Assembly: GCA_005885245.1 (NCBI GenBank)
Contig: VAWR01000008.1
Span: forward strand, 1 to 60,979
DNA from: Actinomycetota bacterium
GTDB lineage: Bacteria > Actinomycetota > Thermoleophilia > Gaiellales > Gaiellaceae
DNA: 60,979 nucleotides
Direction of reading: 5' to 3'
Both the position numbers and the translations under genes were made by a program. Of this stretch, positions 1 to 8,791 are shown in pieces. Position 1 is the stretch's first letter. Each line of letters opens with the position of its first letter. The notes under the pieces were generated by a model that saw only the letters and a list, made by a program, of their open reading frames with translations, searched no databases and was not told the DNA's origin.

Positions 1-1
1 C

Positions 2-265
2 GATTTCGAGTCGGTACGCAACCGCGTGGAGGAGACATTCGGGCCGGGCGCGCTCGAGCGCACACGCTCCGGGTGCATCGGCATCTGCGCTCGGCTGAAG
101 ATGTCGCTCGCCTATGCGCTCGACCGTGCAGCGGAAGGGCCGGTGAGGGACGAACACGTGCTGCTTGGCCTGCTCAGCGTGCCGGATTCCGTGGCCGCAC
201 GCGCCCTCGGCAATCTCGGCGTCTCGCTCGCCGAGGCCCAGGCAGCACTCGATCCTCGGCGGTGA
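2..265 (+). CDS. Clp N-terminal (R) domain protein, 3' part only
   Basis: The frame is open to the window edge and ends at a TGA at 263-265, so only the last ~87 residues are visible. The stretch with SLAYALDRA, DEHVLLGLL and the following ALGNLGVS looks like one Clp N-terminal repeat, the adaptor/substrate-binding module of ClpA/ClpC and of stand-alone ClpN proteins. No AAA+ domain follows, so this is probably a small stand-alone protein. The GTG at 26 is internal to the frame and not needed as a start. Confidence 0.65.
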   Translation, partial: DFESVRNRVEETFGPGALERTRSGCIGICARLKMSLAYALDRAAEGPVRDEHVLLGLLSVPDSVAARALGNLGVSLAEAQAALDPRR

Positions 266-357
266 TCGGATCGATACACCCTGCCCGATCTTCCCCTCTC
301 GCCGCTTTCTCCCGCTCCTGAGCGGAACTTGGTCGCCCGGCAGGATTCCGCACGGGG

Positions 358-385
358 TTGTCCTTTTCCGCGTGCGCCGTTCGTC
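358..385 (+). promoter_or_regulatory. candidate ECF-type promoter upstream of the DGPF/ECF42 pair
   Basis: TTGTCC at 358-363 and CGTC at 382-385 are separated by 18 bases and lie about 35 bases upstream of the DGPF gene. A CGTC -10 element is usual for ECF sigma factors, and ECF42 factors generally drive their own DGPF neighbour. Only spacing and motif support this. Confidence 0.3.
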
Positions 386-418
386 TTAGAGGCGACCCAC
401 TCGAACAAGGAGGAAGCG

Positions 419-778
419 ATGAAGTACATGCTGCTGATCCATCAAGGCAACACTCCTCTGCCGGGATCGCCGGAGTGGGAGCGCCTCTCCGAGGAGGAGC
501 AGAAGTCCGTCTACGCCGACTACCAGGCGATTAACCAAACGCCCGGTGTCACTCCCGCCGACGTCTGGATGGAGGCGCCTGAGACGGCCACCACAGTCCG
601 CGTCGAGAAAGGCGAGACGCTGACCACGGACGGACCGTTCGTCGCCGTCAAGGAAGCGCTCGGCGGCTACCTCTTCTACGAGGGCGACGACCTCGACGCC
701 GCGATCGAGCTCGCGTCACGCATTCCGGCGGCCCGAATGGGCGGTGCGGTGGAAATCCGCCCCACGAAGGAGGGTTAG
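419..778 (+). CDS. YCII-related (DGPF domain) protein
   Basis: A 119-residue protein starting [10 protein letters not shown], with the YCII/DGPF-family block [17 protein letters not shown] around residues 60-75. AAGGAGGAAG immediately upstream fixes the ATG at 419. DGPF proteins are dimeric ferredoxin-like-fold proteins of unproven biochemistry, typically encoded beside ECF42 sigma factors, as here. The stop lies 2 bases before the proposed start of the sigma gene, so the pair should be cotranscribed. Family assignment is firm; function is unknown. Confidence 0.9.
   Translation: MKYMLLIHQGNTPLPGSPEWERLSEEEQKSVYADYQAINQTPGVTPADVWMEAPETATTVRVEKGETLTTDGPFVAVKEALGGYLFYEGDDLDAAIELASRIPAARMGGAVEIRPTKEG
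767..774 (+). promoter_or_regulatory. ribosome-binding site that points to an ATC start
   Basis: AAGGAGGG sits 6 bases before an ATC codon at 781. In this frame there is no ATG, GTG or TTG near it. The conserved sigma-factor sequence begins at that ATC, so the site argues for initiation there. Confidence 0.55.
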
Positions 779-780
779 CG

Positions 781-1944
781 ATCCTCGACCAGGTCTTCCG
801 CGACGAGTGGGGCCGCGTCCTGGCCGGCCTGATCGGCTTCCTCGGCGACTTCGATCTCGCCGAGGAAGCCGCCCAGGAAGCTTTCGCGCTCGCAGCCGAG
901 CGCTGGCCTCGTGACGGAACTCCTGCCAACCCGCGCGCCTGGCTCGTGACCACTGCGCGCAATCGTGCGATCGACCGGATCCGCCGCGATCGCACGCTCG
1001 CGACGAAGGTCCGCTTGCTCGACGTGCCGGAGACCGTGGAGGACGACATGGATGAGACGACGATTCCCGACGAGCGGCTCGAGCTCGTCTTCACCTGCTG
1101 TCATCCCGCGCTTGCGATTGATGCGCAGGTCGCGCTCACGCTGCGAACGCTGGGCGGGCTGTCGACGGAGGAGATCGCCCGCGCTTTTCTCGTCCCCGAG
1201 GCGACCATGAACAAGCGGCTCGTCCGGGCGAAGCACAAGATCAAGGCCGCAGGCATCCCATTTCGGGTTCCGCCGGCTCACCTGCTCCCCGATCGCCTCG
1301 CCGCGGTGCTCGCAGTCCTGTACCTCATCTTCAACGAGGGCTACGGCGGCCGGGGAGACCTCGCGGCCGAGGCGATCCGGCTCGGACGTGCACTCGTGGA
1401 CTTGATGCCCGACGAGCCCGAGGTCCGGGGACTGCTGGCGCTGATGCTGATGAACGACGCCCGGCGCGATGCCCGATTCGCCGACGGCGAGGTGGTCCTC
1501 CTCCGCGATCAGAATCGATCGCTCTGGAACCTCGACCAGATCGCGGAGGGGCGAACCGCGCTCGAGCGCGCGCTGGCGCTCGGGGGTCGCGGTCCGTACG
1601 TGCTCCAGGCGGCGATCGCCTCCCTGCACCTCGAGGACCCCCAGGACTGGGCGCAGCTTGCGGCTCTGTACGGCGAGCTCGCTCGCCTGACCGGCTCGTC
1701 GGTGGCGGAGCTCAACCGGGCGGCCGCGATCGCCGAAGCCGGCGATGTCGAAGCGGCGCTTGCCGTCGTGGAGCGCCTCGAGCTCGACCGCTACCACTAC
1801 CTGCACGCGACGCGCGCCGAGCTCCTGCGCCGGCTCGATCGCCTCGAAGAGTCCCGCGCCGCTTACGGCCGCGCGCTCGAGCTCGTTCACTCGGACGCCG
1901 AGCGACGCTTCCTGGAGCAGCGCCTGGTGGAGCTCCCGGACTGA
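781..1944 (+). CDS. ECF42-type RNA polymerase sigma factor with C-terminal TPR-like extension
   Basis: About 387 residues. Sigma-2 lies at roughly 1-75 ([31 protein letters not shown]), sigma-4 at roughly 110-165 ([24 protein letters not shown]), followed by the long helical extension of this group with its YLIFNEGY signature. The DGPF neighbour is diagnostic of ECF42, which has no classical anti-sigma and is thought to be controlled through its C-terminal extension. The first conventional start (GTG at 946) would delete the sigma-2 core, so I place the start at ATC 781 behind the AAGGAGGG site. A start-codon mutation or sequence error is the alternative. Confidence 0.8.
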   Translation: MLDQVFRDEWGRVLAGLIGFLGDFDLAEEAAQEAFALAAERWPRDGTPANPRAWLVTTARNRAIDRIRRDRTLATKVRLLDVPETVEDDMDETTIPDERLELVFTCCHPALAIDAQVALTLRTLGGLSTEEIARAFLVPEATMNKRLVRAKHKIKAAGIPFRVPPAHLLPDRLAAVLAVLYLIFNEGYGGRGDLAAEAIRLGRALVDLMPDEPEVRGLLALMLMNDARRDARFADGEVVLLRDQNRSLWNLDQIAEGRTALERALALGGRGPYVLQAAIASLHLEDPQDWAQLAALYGELARLTGSSVAELNRAAAIAEAGDVEAALAVVERLELDRYHYLHATRAELLRRLDRLEESRAAYGRALELVHSDAERRFLEQRLVELPD

Positions 1945-1947
1945 CCG

Positions 1948-2583
1948 TCAGACGAGCCGGTGTTGCGTCGCCCAGCGCGTCAGCTCATGTCGCGTCGACA
2001 GCTGTAGCTTGCGCAGCACGCTCGAGACGTGGCTCTCGATCGTCTTGACGGACAGGTGTAAGCGGGCGGCGATCTCCTTGTACATGTAGCCGCGCGCGAT
2101 CAGCTGAAGGACCTCACGTTCACGCGGTGTCAGCTCGTTCAAGTCGGCATCGCCGGCCACCTCCACACCGGCGCGGAATGCGTCGAGGACGAAGCCCGCG
2201 AGGCGCGGCGAGAAGACGGCGTCACCGTGGGCGACTCGCTCGATCGCGGCGGCCAGCTCGTCGGCGTCGATCGTCTTCGTGACGTAGCCGCGCGCCCCGG
2301 CGCGGATGACTGCGATCACGTCCTCCGCGGCGTCAGAGACGGAGAGCGCGAGGAACTTGACGCCGGGACGTTCGGGCGCGACGGCGTTGATGATCGCGTC
2401 GCCGCTGCCGTCGGGCAGGTGCACGTCGAGGAGGACGACATCGGGATCGAGCTCCTTGATCAGCGGGACGGCGTCGGCGACAGCCTGAGCCTCGCCGACG
2501 ACGTCGACGGCGTCGCCGAGCTCGGCACGCACGCCGGCCAGGAAGAGGCCATGATCGTCCACGAGCACGACGCGGCGCTTCAT
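1948..2583 (-). CDS. NarL/LuxR-family response regulator
   Basis: 211 residues: receiver domain (phosphoacceptor Asp in VVLLDVHLP, conserved Lys in YVTKT) and a C-terminal LuxR helix-turn-helix (LTPREREVLQLIARGYMYKEIA). Its ATG overlaps the stop of the upstream histidine kinase by 4 bases, so the two are translationally coupled and form a two-component pair. With PspC domains in both upstream genes, the likely targets are envelope-stress genes (inference). Confidence 0.9.
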   Translation of the reverse strand: MKRRVVLVDDHGLFLAGVRAELGDAVDVVGEAQAVADAVPLIKELDPDVVLLDVHLPDGSGDAIINAVAPERPGVKFLALSVSDAAEDVIAVIRAGARGYVTKTIDADELAAAIERVAHGDAVFSPRLAGFVLDAFRAGVEVAGDADLNELTPREREVLQLIARGYMYKEIAARLHLSVKTIESHVSSVLRKLQLSTRHELTRWATQHRLV

Positions 2584-3641
2584 CGCGGCAGCCTCAGTTC
2601 GACCTCGGTGCCGCCGCCGGGCACGCTGGTGACGGTCGCGCTGCCGCCCGCACGCTCGAGCCGGCCCTTGATCGACTCGCGAATGCCGTGCCGATCGTCC
2701 GGAACAGCCGCGGGATCGAAGCCGACGCCGCGGTCGCGCACGAAAACTGCGATCTCGCCCTCGCTGACTTCAGCGTAGACGTCGATCTCTTCGACGCTCG
2801 CGAACTTGGCGGCGTTCGTCATCGCCTCGCGCGCGGCAAGCACGAGCGCATTGTCAGGAGGTGCATCGCCGGAGCTGGCGATCTCGACTCGCACTCCATG
2901 CAGCTCCTCGACATCCGCCGCCGCCGCAGAGAGCGCTGCCACCAGTGACGAGCCGTCGTCGCCGAGCGGCTGGTCCGCGTACAGCCATCCCCGCAGCTCG
3001 CGTTCCTGCCTGCGCGCGAGCGACGCGACGCGGCGCGGCTCACCCGCGTGACGCTGGATCAGAACCAGCGTCTGAAGGACGGAATCGTGAACGCGCGCGG
3101 CGACATCGGCGCGTTCCTCCGTGCGGATGCGCGCCGCGCGCTCCGCATCCCGCTCGAGCGCAAGGCGCCACAGCCATGGCCCGCAAAGCAGAAGCAGCGC
3201 GCCTGCCACCGCACCGGGTGCGAGCACCCGCGTTGGGGCGCTGCCCTGCTCCAGCAGCAGGACCGCGCCGAAGCCGGCGAGCGCGATCCCGCCGTACGAG
3301 AGAGGTGCATCTGGACGAAGCCCACCCCCTTTCCGCCATGCAAGGGTGAGACCAGCGGCGACGAGCACGATGCCTGCGACGGCGCGGTTGGAAACGCCGA
3401 TGGCGTTCAGCAGTAGCGATCCGGCGACGAGGAGCAGCAGGATCGTCCACCACTCGCGCTCTGACCTCGACCAGGCCCAGACGGCGAAGTAGAGGACGAT
3501 CCCGGCCCCGCCCGCGAGCGCGAGCAGGGCGAAGACGACCCGGACGAGCGTGACGTCTACGCCGAGGGCCTGTGCAATCCCCGCACAAACCCCGGCGAGC
3601 ACGCGGCCGTCAGCGCTCGTCGTGAAGGATCGCAGCGGCAT
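2580..3641 (-). CDS. PspC-domain sensor histidine kinase
   Basis: 353 residues. Residues 1-60 form a PspC domain (GRVLAGVCAGIAQALGVD plus a transmembrane helix), followed by further membrane helices to about 165, an HisKA_3-type dimerisation region with the phosphoacceptor in ARVHDSVLQTL, and an HATPase domain with N box EAMTNAAKFA and G box DRGVGFDP ending GGGTEVELRLP. PspC-kinase fusions of this kind pair with NarL-type regulators, exactly as encoded next. Membrane stress sensing is an inference from the PspC module. Confidence 0.88.
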   Translation of the reverse strand: MPLRSFTTSADGRVLAGVCAGIAQALGVDVTLVRVVFALLALAGGAGIVLYFAVWAWSRSEREWWTILLLLVAGSLLLNAIGVSNRAVAGIVLVAAGLTLAWRKGGGLRPDAPLSYGGIALAGFGAVLLLEQGSAPTRVLAPGAVAGALLLLCGPWLWRLALERDAERAARIRTEERADVAARVHDSVLQTLVLIQRHAGEPRRVASLARRQERELRGWLYADQPLGDDGSSLVAALSAAAADVEELHGVRVEIASSGDAPPDNALVLAAREAMTNAAKFASVEEIDVYAEVSEGEIAVFVRDRGVGFDPAAVPDDRHGIRESIKGRLERAGGSATVTSVPGGGTEVELRLPR

Positions 3642-3647
3642 CTGCCC

Positions 3648-4559
3648 TCATCGTACGGCGCGCGTTACGGTCACCTTGCCCACGCCGACGTGTGCGTCGA
3701 GGACGAGGACCTGTTTGCCGGTCTGGTCGATCTTCTTGTCGACGTTGCGTCCATCCGCAGCCTGGCCGAGCACCTCGACCTGGCCCAGCTGCGCGTCGCC
3801 GTGCACCCGCAGCGCGACGTTCTCGGGAACGATGACACGGAGGTTACCGACGTCGACGCGCGTCCCGACGTGCGTCGCGCCGTCGTTGAGGCGGACGTTG
3901 CGTAGGTCGACCGTCATGTCGCCGATGCCGAGCTTGTAGTTGCGGTGCAAGTCCTGCGCGCCCGCGACGACGTAGCTCCGGTCGCCGACACCGCTGCCCA
4001 CATGCACGTGGAAGATCGCCGCGAAGATCGCGGCAGCGACCAGCATCAGCGCGACGATCGTCCCCGCCGCGATCACCAGTCCCTTGAAGACGCGACGCAC
4101 TCGTCTGGAGTCCTCGGCGGCCAGAACCGACGCGTCCTCCGTCGCCGCCCTGTTGCCGTGACGGGTGATCCACAGGATCGCGGCCCCAGCTACGAGCAGG
4201 AGGGCCCAGGCGTCGCCGTGGGGCCAGAGCGTCGCGTGCGAGAGCAGCGACGCGAGCGCCACGCCGACCAGCGCGAGGCCGATCAGCGGCCAGGGGCGGT
4301 CACGCCGGTTGCGCAGCGCCGCCGTGGCGACCGAGTCCTCCTTGCCCTCGTCGGGGATGACCAGAGCAGCCGCCGCGTAGATGAGAATGCCGGCGCCGCC
4401 GAGCAGTGTCAGCACGACGAAGCCGACCCGGTAGAAGACGGGGTGAATGTCGAAGTACCGTGCCAGGCCGCCGCAGACGCCGGCAACCATCCGATCCGAG
4501 CGGCTTCGCTCCAGTCGCTTGGCCGCTCCGTTTTCGATTGTGTGGGTGTGTTCGCTCAT
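3648..4559 (-). CDS. PspC-domain membrane protein with LiaF-like C-terminal domain
   Basis: 303 residues: N-terminal PspC domain (RMVAGVCGGLARYFDIH, then LLGGAGILIYAAAALVIP), two or three more membrane helices around 95-200, and a C-terminal beta-rich region (KLGIGDMTVDLRNV, VDVGNLRVIVPENVALRV, GQVEVLG) typical of LiaF/DUF2154-like cell-wall-stress sensors. It ends 6 bases upstream of the PspC kinase, so it is the first gene of a three-gene envelope-stress operon. LiaF-type proteins often restrain such kinases; that role is inferred here. Confidence 0.82.
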   Translation of the reverse strand: MSEHTHTIENGAAKRLERSRSDRMVAGVCGGLARYFDIHPVFYRVGFVVLTLLGGAGILIYAAAALVIPDEGKEDSVATAALRNRRDRPWPLIGLALVGVALASLLSHATLWPHGDAWALLLVAGAAILWITRHGNRAATEDASVLAAEDSRRVRRVFKGLVIAAGTIVALMLVAAAIFAAIFHVHVGSGVGDRSYVVAGAQDLHRNYKLGIGDMTVDLRNVRLNDGATHVGTRVDVGNLRVIVPENVALRVHGDAQLGQVEVLGQAADGRNVDKKIDQTGKQVLVLDAHVGVGKVTVTRAVR

Positions 4560-4656
4560 GGTCTCCAGGATCGCGGAGCCGAGGCTCAGCCGCTATCCGG
4601 AATCACCCTGAGGCGACCCTGATTCGCCACGCATCCGGGACTATGATCGGCCGGCC

Positions 4657-5283
4657 TTGCCGCGCACGTTTCGCCTACCTGCTGGACTCGTCGCTCTGGC
4701 GCTCGCGGGCTGGATCGGAACAGCACTGTTGATGCAGGGGATGGCGTTCATGGACGGGCCCGGCTCGATCGGCTCGTTCCTCTGGCTGTGGATCGCGATG
4801 ACCGCGGCGATGATGCTGCCTTCGGTCGCACCCGCAGCATCGCTCGCCACGTCCGTCGGGCGCTCCGGCACGGTCTTCGTCGGCGCCTACCTGGCGCTCT
4901 GGCTGGTGACCGGCGTGCTCGCATTCGAGGCGGCGCGCGGTTTGATGGGGGCGGGAAGATGGATCGCCGCCGGCGCGATCCTGGCAGCTGCCGCGTACCA
5001 GTTCAGCCCACTCAAGGATGCCTGCCTGCGTCGCTGCCGAAGCCCGCTCGGCTTGTTGCTCCGGCACGGTGCATTCGCCGCCGGGCTCGGACACGGCGTT
5101 GTCTGCCTCGGTTGCTGTTGGGCGCTGATGCTTGCGCTCCTGGCGCTCGGTGTGGGGAGCATGTTCTGGATGGGGGCGGTCGCAGCGGCGATCTTCGTCG
5201 AGAAGGTCACGGGGGTCGGCGCGCGCGCTCCCGCGCCGGTGGCGCTAGCGCTGCTCGGCGCGGCCGTCTGGGTAGCGCTGTGA
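4657..5283 (+). CDS. DUF2182 metal-binding integral membrane protein
   Basis: 208 residues, TTG start, with five or more membrane helices. MAFMDGP, WIAMTAAMMLPSVAP, YQFSPLKDACLRRCRSP and GLGHGVVCLGCCWALM are the conserved blocks of DUF2182, whose Met/Cys/His-rich helices are thought to bind metal. The stop overlaps the DUF1326 start (GTGA). The frequent DUF2182-DUF1326 pairing suggests a joint metal-related role that is not established. Confidence 0.85.
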   Translation: MPRTFRLPAGLVALALAGWIGTALLMQGMAFMDGPGSIGSFLWLWIAMTAAMMLPSVAPAASLATSVGRSGTVFVGAYLALWLVTGVLAFEAARGLMGAGRWIAAGAILAAAAYQFSPLKDACLRRCRSPLGLLLRHGAFAAGLGHGVVCLGCCWALMLALLALGVGSMFWMGAVAAAIFVEKVTGVGARAPAPVALALLGAAVWVAL

Positions 5284-5855
5284 GCTTCCACATCGCCGGG
5301 ACGTACCTCGAGGCCTGCAACTGCGACGCGATCTGCCCGTGCCGCAGGGTCGACGGAGTCGGTGGGGGCCGCTCGACCCACGGCACCTGCTTCGGTGCGC
5401 TCAGCTGGCGGATCGACGCCGGCGTGGCGGAGGGCGTCGCTCTTTCGGGCACCGGGGCGCTCATGACCTACTCGTACGACGACGACGAACCCGGGTCGCC
5501 CTGGACGCTCGTCCTGCACGTCGACGGCCCTGACGAGCTCGCGGAGATCCTGCTCGGCCGCTTCGGCGGCGACCATGTCCTGACGCTGCCGTGGGTGCGC
5601 AAGCCGACTGCCTCGGTGGAGGTGCGGAAGGCTCGAATCGAGTTCAGTGACGGCGAGGTCCGGGTCGGCGATGCAATCCGGTTGCGCGCGAGCACGCCGT
5701 TCGAGACCGCTTCCACCGTCTCGTGCATCGTGCCGGGCCACGATCGCCCAGGCACCGAGCTGATCAACGACGAGGTCGTCGTCAACGATCCGCCGTTCGA
5801 GTTCGAGCTCCACGCCACCTGCGCCTTCAGGCGAGAGTTCGACTACTCGGGCTAG
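5280..5855 (+). CDS. DUF1326 protein
   Basis: 191 residues beginning MSFHIAGTYLEACNCDAICPC. The clustered cysteines at residues 13-21 and in THGTCFG are the DUF1326 hallmark and look like a soft-metal site. GTG start overlaps the stop of the DUF2182 gene, giving translational coupling. The end overlaps convergent dinB by 4 bases through a shared CTAG. Biochemical function unknown. Confidence 0.85.
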   Translation: MSFHIAGTYLEACNCDAICPCRRVDGVGGGRSTHGTCFGALSWRIDAGVAEGVALSGTGALMTYSYDDDEPGSPWTLVLHVDGPDELAEILLGRFGGDHVLTLPWVRKPTASVEVRKARIEFSDGEVRVGDAIRLRASTPFETASTVSCIVPGHDRPGTELINDEVVVNDPPFEFELHATCAFRREFDYSG

Positions 5856-7045
5856 TCCGGAAGCAAGGGAATCGACAGTCCCGAACCGCGTCCGAGCAAC
5901 ACGGCGCGAACGAGGGCCGTGGAACCAAAGCGGTTGCGGATCTCGTCGACCGCGAGGTCGAGTGCGATCCCGCCGCGGCCATCGAAGGGAAGGACGAGCT
6001 GGGCTGGACAGTCATCCTGGAGGTTTCCCACCGCCACGCCCACGAGAGTGAGACCCTGGCGCTGGATCAGAGGCATGGCCGTCGCGAGTAATGCTCGCGA
6101 CGTGTCGAGGACCGCCCGGGTCTCGGCGGTTGGCTCGTGCAGCGTGAACGAGCGAGTCGCCCGCGAGAAGTCGTCGAAGCGCAGCCGCAGGACGACGGTC
6201 CGGCCGACTCTCCGGGCAGCGCGCAGGCGGCGGGTGACGCGTTCCACCAGTCCGAGCAGGACGGCGTCGATGTCTTCGGGGGATCTCTGCCTGCGGCCGA
6301 GCGCGCACTGCGCACCGATCGACCCGCGACGGCGGCGCGGTTGCACCCGCCGGGCATCGCGGTTGTGGGCGAGGGCATGAAGCTGGCGTCCCGACGCCCG
6401 TCCGAGCGCCGACACGAGTGCGTCCTCCGGCAGGCTCGCGATCTGCCCGACCGTTGTGATCCCGAGCTGGTGCAGCTTGTCGGCGGTGACCGCGCCGACG
6501 CCCCAGAGACGTTCGACCGGGAGTGCGTGCAGGAAGGCCAGTTCCCGATCTGGCGGCACCACCAGCAGGCCGTCAGGCTTGGCGACGCCGCTGGCGACCT
6601 TCGCCAGGAACTTCGTTCGCGCGACACCAACCGTGATCGGCAGTCCGACGCGAGCCCGGACCTCGCGCTTCAACCGGACGGCTATCTCGGCTGGGCCACC
6701 AGCGAGCCTCTTCATCCCGCGCACGTCGAGAAACGCCTCGTCGATCGACAGCCCCTCGACCAGCGGCGTCGTATCGTCGAACACCTTGTAGATCGCCTTG
6801 CTCGCCTCGGCGTAAGCGGACATTCGAGGCGCGACGACGACCGCGCGCGGACACAGCCGTCGCGCCAGCCTTCCACCCATCGCCGTACGGATGCCGTATG
6901 CCTTGGCCTCGTAGCTCGCCGCGAGCACAACCCCCGCGCCGACGATGACGGGGCGGCCCCTCAGGCTGGGGTCATCGCGCTGCTCCACCGACGCGTAGAA
7001 GGAGTCCACGTCGGCGTGGAGGATCGTCGCCTCGTGCACGAACAT
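5852..7045 (-). CDS. dinB: DNA polymerase IV (Y family)
   Basis: 397 residues, the usual length. Catalytic motifs are intact: ILHADVDSFYASVEQRDDP near the N-terminus (first Asp plus steric gate region) and LSIDEAFLDVRG (Asp-Glu pair) at about 100-115, with helix-hairpin-helix VERLWGVGAVTADKLHQLGI. The C-terminal AQLVLPF is a canonical sliding-clamp binding motif. It performs low-fidelity translesion synthesis. No obvious SOS box was seen upstream. Confidence 0.95.
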   Translation of the reverse strand: MFVHEATILHADVDSFYASVEQRDDPSLRGRPVIVGAGVVLAASYEAKAYGIRTAMGGRLARRLCPRAVVVAPRMSAYAEASKAIYKVFDDTTPLVEGLSIDEAFLDVRGMKRLAGGPAEIAVRLKREVRARVGLPITVGVARTKFLAKVASGVAKPDGLLVVPPDRELAFLHALPVERLWGVGAVTADKLHQLGITTVGQIASLPEDALVSALGRASGRQLHALAHNRDARRVQPRRRRGSIGAQCALGRRQRSPEDIDAVLLGLVERVTRRLRAARRVGRTVVLRLRFDDFSRATRSFTLHEPTAETRAVLDTSRALLATAMPLIQRQGLTLVGVAVGNLQDDCPAQLVLPFDGRGGIALDLAVDEIRNRFGSTALVRAVLLGRGSGLSIPLLPD

Positions 7046-7058
7046 ATGTTCGCATAAC

Positions 7059-7244
7059 TCAGCGCCGTTTCACCAAACTGGCCAGCTGCTCACGCACGCG
7101 GTCGATCTCCGCCCGGTACATCAGGAGCTCGTCGGCCGCGGCACCGCGTTGTTCGCGGAGCCTCCGGACGAGGACGAGCCCCTTCAAGTGCAGGACGAGA
7201 TCGTCGAGTTCGCGGAACCGGCTTCCTGCTGCAGCGGACGTCAC
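7059..7244 (-). CDS. small helical protein coupled to the DHA2 transporter
   Basis: 61 residues starting GTG at 7244, whose GTGA overlaps the stop of the upstream DHA2 transporter. The sequence is charged and heptad-like (FRELDDLVLHLKGLVLVRRLREQ, then LLMYRAEIDRVREQLASLVKRR) with no membrane segment, so a short coiled coil is likely. The long open frame reading upstream through the transporter is a shadow. No family recognised; it may be an accessory peptide of the transporter. Confidence 0.5.
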   Translation of the reverse strand: MTSAAAGSRFRELDDLVLHLKGLVLVRRLREQRGAAADELLMYRAEIDRVREQLASLVKRR

Positions 7245-8716
7245 GCTGCCTCCTCGAACGCGGCCACCTCTTCGTCGACGGGCGCGGCGTTCGCGCTCGG
7301 CGCCGGAGCCGACTTGAGGAGCCCGACAGCGATCAGCGCGCCGAGCACCAGCAGGCCTGTCAGCACATAGAGGGCGGTCTGGAACCCGTGATCGAGGGCC
7401 GCGCCGTTCGTGGCCGTGACGGCTGAATGCGCGTCCACGTAGTGATTCGCCGAGGTGGCGGCGATCGCGCTCACAGCGGCGATGCCGATCGCACCGCCGA
7501 TCTGGCGGCTCGTGTTGATCAGACCGGAAGCGATTCCGGCGTCGGAGCGCTCGATCCCCGTGAGACTCGCAATCGTCACCGGGACGAACGAAAGTCCCAT
7601 GCCGGCGCCGCCGAGCACGAACCACGGGAACAGATCCCAGAAGTAGTGCCCGTTCATTGGCAGCCGCGTCAACCCTGCAACAGAGACCGCGGAAACGAGC
7701 AGACCGGCGGTGAGGGTCGATCGCACACCCAGGCGTCCGACGACGACCTGCGCGACGTTCGACACCACAACGACCGCGAGCGCAAAACCGCTGAAGGCGG
7801 CCCCGCTCTGCACCGCCGAGTAGTGGAGGACGTCCTGCAGGTAGAGGGTCAACAGGAAGAACTCCGAGAACGCAACCGCTCCGATGATCGCCATCGCAGC
7901 GTTGGCAGCGGTGAGCATCCGCCGACGGAAGATCCGCAACGGGAGGAGCGGCCACGGCGAGCGCAGCTCGATCGCGACGAACGCGAGGACAAGAGCCACC
8001 GCGCCGGCGAGGAGCGCGAGCGTGCTACCGGCGCCCCACCCATCGCTCGTCGCGCGTGTGGTGGCGTAGACGAGCAGCATCAGACCGGCGGTGATGGAAG
8101 CGGCACCCGGCACGTCGAAGTGGCGATGCGCCAGCTCCGCCCGGCTCTCCCGCAGAAGCAGTGGCGCAAGGGCGATCGCCGCGACGCCCACCGGCACGTT
8201 GATGAAGAAGATCCAGGACCAGTTCAGGTACGACGTGAGCAGCCCGCCCAGAAGGACGCCGGCCGCCGCACCGCTTCCGGAGGCAGCGCCGTAGATCCCG
8301 AGGGCGAGATTTCGCTCCCGGCCCTCCGCGAAGATCGTCATCAGCAGCGAGAGCGCGGCCGGGGCGAGCAGCGCGCCGCCGAGCCCTTGCACCGCGCGGA
8401 AGGCGATCAGCGAACCCTCGGACCACGCCAAGCCGCACAGGAGCGAGCTCGTAGCGAACAGCGCCAGACCGGCCATGAAGAGCCTGCGGCGACCGAGCAG
8501 ATCGGCGAGTCGGCCACCCAGAAGCAGGGCGCCGCCGAACATGATCGCGTACGCGGAGATCACCCACTGGAGGTTCGCCTGGGAAAAATCGAGATCCGAC
8601 TTGATCGACGGCAGCGCGACGTTCACGATCGCGACGTCGAGGATCACCATGAACTGGGCTGTGACAATCAGGGCCAGCGCGCTCCAGCGCCGGTCGCTCT
8701 TTGTGTTAATGCTCAC
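7241..8716 (-). CDS. MFS multidrug exporter, DHA2 (EmrB/QacA) family
   Basis: 491 residues, 14 predicted membrane helices. Family motifs include MVILDVAIVNVALPSI (helix 1), GGRLADLLGRRR (motif A) and the helix-5 antiporter motif around LGIYGAASGSGAAAGVLLGG. I start at GTG 8716 because GGAGG lies 8 bases upstream, rather than at GTG 8731. Proton-driven drug or metabolite efflux is expected. It is divergent from a MarR regulator, the usual control arrangement for such pumps. Confidence 0.9.
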   Translation of the reverse strand: MSINTKSDRRWSALALIVTAQFMVILDVAIVNVALPSIKSDLDFSQANLQWVISAYAIMFGGALLLGGRLADLLGRRRLFMAGLALFATSSLLCGLAWSEGSLIAFRAVQGLGGALLAPAALSLLMTIFAEGRERNLALGIYGAASGSGAAAGVLLGGLLTSYLNWSWIFFINVPVGVAAIALAPLLLRESRAELAHRHFDVPGAASITAGLMLLVYATTRATSDGWGAGSTLALLAGAVALVLAFVAIELRSPWPLLPLRIFRRRMLTAANAAMAIIGAVAFSEFFLLTLYLQDVLHYSAVQSGAAFSGFALAVVVVSNVAQVVVGRLGVRSTLTAGLLVSAVSVAGLTRLPMNGHYFWDLFPWFVLGGAGMGLSFVPVTIASLTGIERSDAGIASGLINTSRQIGGAIGIAAVSAIAATSANHYVDAHSAVTATNGAALDHGFQTALYVLTGLLVLGALIAVGLLKSAPAPSANAAPVDEEVAAFEEAA

Positions 8717-8735
8717 GCAGTTGGCCTCCACAATC

Positions 8736-8750
8736 GTTGATCACCACAAC
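8736..8750. promoter_or_regulatory. candidate MarR operator
   Basis: GTTG and CAAC half-sites separated by 7 bases form an imperfect palindrome in the 75-bp gap between the divergent DHA2 exporter and MarR gene. Position and symmetry fit a MarR operator; the match is short. Confidence 0.35.
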
Positions 8751-8791
8751 CTTATAGCAGACCAACGCTTGTCCGCGCTAATCTATTGCAC

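Noticed and set aside
7059-7955. A 298-codon minus-strand frame across the DHA2 gene
   Set aside because: Only its last 61 codons, starting at the GTGA junction, look like a protein; the rest is a frame shadow of the transporter.
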